Below, piece after piece: positions 62,328-64,000 of a stretch of DNA of 64,000 bases. The DNA comes from Desulfitobacterium chlororespirans DSM 11544 (lineage in GTDB: Bacteria > Bacillota > Desulfitobacteriia > Desulfitobacteriales > Desulfitobacteriaceae). Below the pieces are notes generated by a model, which saw only the letters and a list, made by a program, of their open reading frames with translations, did not search any database and was not told where the DNA came from. Numbering within the stretch: the first letter of the stretch is position 1; every line of letters starts with the position of its first letter. The translations under genes were made by a program, and so were the position numbers. The stretch covers positions 38,371-102,370 of the forward strand of contig NZ_FRDN01000007.1 of NCBI RefSeq assembly GCF_900143285.1. The letters run 5' to 3'.

Positions 62328-62731
62328 TCGTTGCCCTCCTTCCCATTACGCTTCGAACGCTCAATCATATCCCAATACAAATCCTCAGGATAGAAGACCG
62401 AGTTCTCAAACTCTTGAGTCACTGTCAGTGCAGCCGTAGGACATGCTTCCGTGCAAAGCCCGCAGAACAGACAACGGCCTACATCCATGTGATAAGTCCT
62501 AAGAACTTTTTTATTGTTTTCGTCCTTTTCACTGGTCAAGGTAATGACCTTATTCGGACAGGCCAAAACACATAATGTGCAGGAGATGCATTTATCCGGT
62601 TCCAGTCCCATCGAGCTGCGAACGGTCTTAGGAAGATTCGGCATAACCTCTGGATAGAATTCTGTGACGTTTGGTCCGAGCATCTTCTTGAGTACGATGC
62701 CCATTCCCGTTAATAACCCTTTACCTAACAC
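62324..62731 (-). CDS. nuoI: NADH-quinone oxidoreductase-like subunit I (2x 4Fe-4S)
   Basis: Ferredoxin-type subunit carrying clusters N6a and N6b: CISCTLCVLACP and CLFCGLCTEACP. 135 aa from the GTG at 62731, chosen because GGAGGG lies seven bases before it; the TTG at 62746 is upstream and unsupported. Sits between nuoH and nuoJ as usual. Confidence 0.95.
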   Translation of the reverse strand: MLGKGLLTGMGIVLKKMLGPNVTEFYPEVMPNLPKTVRSSMGLEPDKCISCTLCVLACPNKVITLTSEKDENNKKVLRTYHMDVGRCLFCGLCTEACPTAALTVTQEFENSVFYPEDLYWDMIERSKRNGKEGNE

Positions 62732-62735
62732 TCTG

Positions 62736-63791
62736 TCACCCTCCAATCACGAGCTGATAGATATAAATCCCCAAACCCGTCAACAAGATGTTGAGAAGCG
62801 CGAGCGGTAACAAGACCTTCCAGGCAAAATGCATTAAGTGGTCAATCCGAATCCGTGGGAATGTCCAACGAACCCACATGGAGATAAAGATCAAGAGACC
62901 TACTTTTAGCCAGAACCATGCCCAGCCTGGTAAGATTGCCGGCCCCTGCCAACCACCGAGGAATACGGTTGCAGCCAATGCACACATAGCGACAAGGTTA
63001 GCGTACTCACCAAGGTAGAACAATCCCCAGCGCAGTCCGGTGTACTCCGTAAAGGGTCCGGCGATGATTTCCTGGTCAGCTTCGATAAGATCAAATGGCG
63101 CCCTGTTGACTTCCGCTTGTCCGCATATCAAAAAGATAATAAATGCTATAGGCTGCAAGAAAATAAAGGGCAATGCTGCCTGTGCTTCAACGATTTTTGT
63201 CAAGTTGAAGGTCTGAGTCAGCATGACAACCCCCAGAAGTGAAAAAATCAAGGGAATTTCATAACTGATCATCTGAGCAACCGCACGCATACCGCCCAGC
63301 AAGGAATACTTATTGTTGGAACTCCATCCTGCCATTAAAAAAGCAAGAGTAGATAGTGAGGTAATCCCCAGGTAGAAGAATACTCCCAATTCCAGATCAA
63401 TAACGGTCATATAATAGCCAAATGGAATAATGGCTAAAGTCAAAATGGGGATACCAAAAACAAACATCGGAGCAATTTTAAACATGAATTTATCAGCGTT
63501 ACCGGGTGTAAGATCCTCTTTACCCAACAACTTCAGAGCATCGGCTATCGTCTGAAACCATCCCCGTGGACCTAAACGGTTGGGACCGGGACGTTGTGAT
63601 CCCCAACCAGCAATTTTACGTTCGAGAACAATCAGTAAAAGTGCTGAGATGACGATAATCACGATGACAAGTATCATCCCGATCAACGTCATGGTTAAGT
63701 CGGCCCAAATCGAATTAGGATCCGTATACAGACCACGGATGGCAGCCGCAATATTCTTTGGCAATTCGTTTAACGCACGTATAGCTTCCAT
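62736..63791 (-). CDS. nuoH: NADH-quinone oxidoreductase-like subunit H
   Basis: Quinone-site membrane subunit, 351 aa, eight helices. [41 protein letters not shown] and [44 protein letters not shown] are the conserved cytosolic loops. [28 protein letters not shown] ends the protein. It follows nuoD directly. Confidence 0.97.
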   Translation of the reverse strand: MEAIRALNELPKNIAAAIRGLYTDPNSIWADLTMTLIGMILVIVIIVISALLLIVLERKIAGWGSQRPGPNRLGPRGWFQTIADALKLLGKEDLTPGNADKFMFKIAPMFVFGIPILTLAIIPFGYYMTVIDLELGVFFYLGITSLSTLAFLMAGWSSNNKYSLLGGMRAVAQMISYEIPLIFSLLGVVMLTQTFNLTKIVEAQAALPFIFLQPIAFIIFLICGQAEVNRAPFDLIEADQEIIAGPFTEYTGLRWGLFYLGEYANLVAMCALAATVFLGGWQGPAILPGWAWFWLKVGLLIFISMWVRWTFPRIRIDHLMHFAWKVLLPLALLNILLTGLGIYIYQLVIGG

Positions 63792-63815
63792 CTTCTTCTC
63801 CCCTCGTTGAGAGTA

Positions 63816-64000
63816 TTACTTATCCACTTCTCCAAGTACTGCATCCAGGGATGCAAAACTAACGATAAGATCTTGAATATAGGTCCCCACTGCAAGTTCG
63901 CTTAAACATTGCATATTGACGAAGGCACCGGCCCGAATCTTCACCCGCTCAGGTTTCGGAGTTCCATTACTGACAATATAAAAACCCAGTTCACCTTTAG
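63816..64000 (-). CDS. nuoD: NADH-quinone oxidoreductase-like subunit D, C-terminal end (cut)
   Basis: The last 60 codons: KGELGFYIVSNGTPKPERVKIR followed by a strand reading ILGS-like (VSFASLDAVLGEVDK) and a TAA at 63818-63816. This is the C-terminus of the 49-kDa quinone-site subunit. The rest lies outside the window. The next gene downstream is nuoH, 24 bp away. Confidence 0.93.
   Translation of the reverse strand, partial: KGELGFYIVSNGTPKPERVKIRAGAFVNMQCLSELAVGTYIQDLIVSFASLDAVLGEVDK

Overview
This window looks like a chromosomal segment of a spore-forming, anaerobic, low-GC Gram-positive of the Peptococcaceae type, most like Desulfitobacterium (hafniense group). The reasons are the conserved Firmicute housekeeping order on the minus strand (infB-ylxQ-ylxR-nusA-rimP; proS-ispG-rseP-dxr-cdsA-uppS-frr-pyrH-tsf-rpsB; codY-hslU-hslV-xerC-trmFO-topA-dprA), an alpha/beta-type spore protein, a respiratory complex I operon in which nuoD is followed directly by nuoH, and a cytosolic-looking aryl-sulfotransferase next to two LysR regulators. 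The species call is recognition plus inference, not a database result.

Layout. 1-3.1 kb: translation and transcription factors (5' end of infB with decapeptide repeats, ylxQ, ylxR, nusA with a long acidic Tyr-rich tail, rimP). 3.2-10 kb: an accessory patch with a lipoprotein, small membrane proteins, two gene remnants, several perfect palindromes, a radical SAM/DUF4130 DNA-metabolism pair, an exported protein and a RelE-type toxin-antitoxin remnant. 10.2-21.1 kb: prolyl-tRNA synthetase, then isoprenoid, undecaprenyl and phospholipid precursor genes, then ribosome-linked genes. 21.3-31.1 kb: a PH-like membrane protein, codY-hslUV-xerC, a long non-coding structured element, trmFO-topA-dprA. 31.2-38.4 kb: Ku, an FMN-type lipoprotein, a DUF3786 protein, a MacB-like ABC transporter, an endonuclease IV-like protein, a spore protein and Hsp20. 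38.4-42 kb: a copper island (copZ-copA-csoR) with a recognisable CsoR-type promoter. 42.2-44.8 kb: a polyprenyl-phosphate sugar cluster. 45-47 kb: a coiled-coil protein and a ComM/YifB ATPase. 47.1-52.6 kb: arylsulfotransferase, MFS transporter and two LysR regulators. 52.6-55.7 kb: a two-component system and yraN. 55.8-56.4 kb: a second copy of the structured element. 56.5-64 kb: nuoN back to the 3' end of nuoD.

The most unusual signal is a long non-coding element present twice in the same orientation, at about 25.6-26.36 kb (764 bp) and 55.8-56.37 kb (566 bp). Each copy has two modules, each closed by a long inverted repeat. The right module is exactly 214 bp in both copies and shows paired compensatory base changes in an internal stem. 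The left module differs between copies mainly by loss of self-contained hairpin arms. That is how a structured RNA, or a hairpin-forming mobile DNA, evolves. I could not match it to a named family.

Nearly all genes lie on the minus strand in tightly packed operons, often with 1-4 bp stop/start overlaps. Plus-strand exceptions are the ABC transporter, the spore protein, the coiled-coil gene and comM. Intrinsic terminators punctuate most operon ends.
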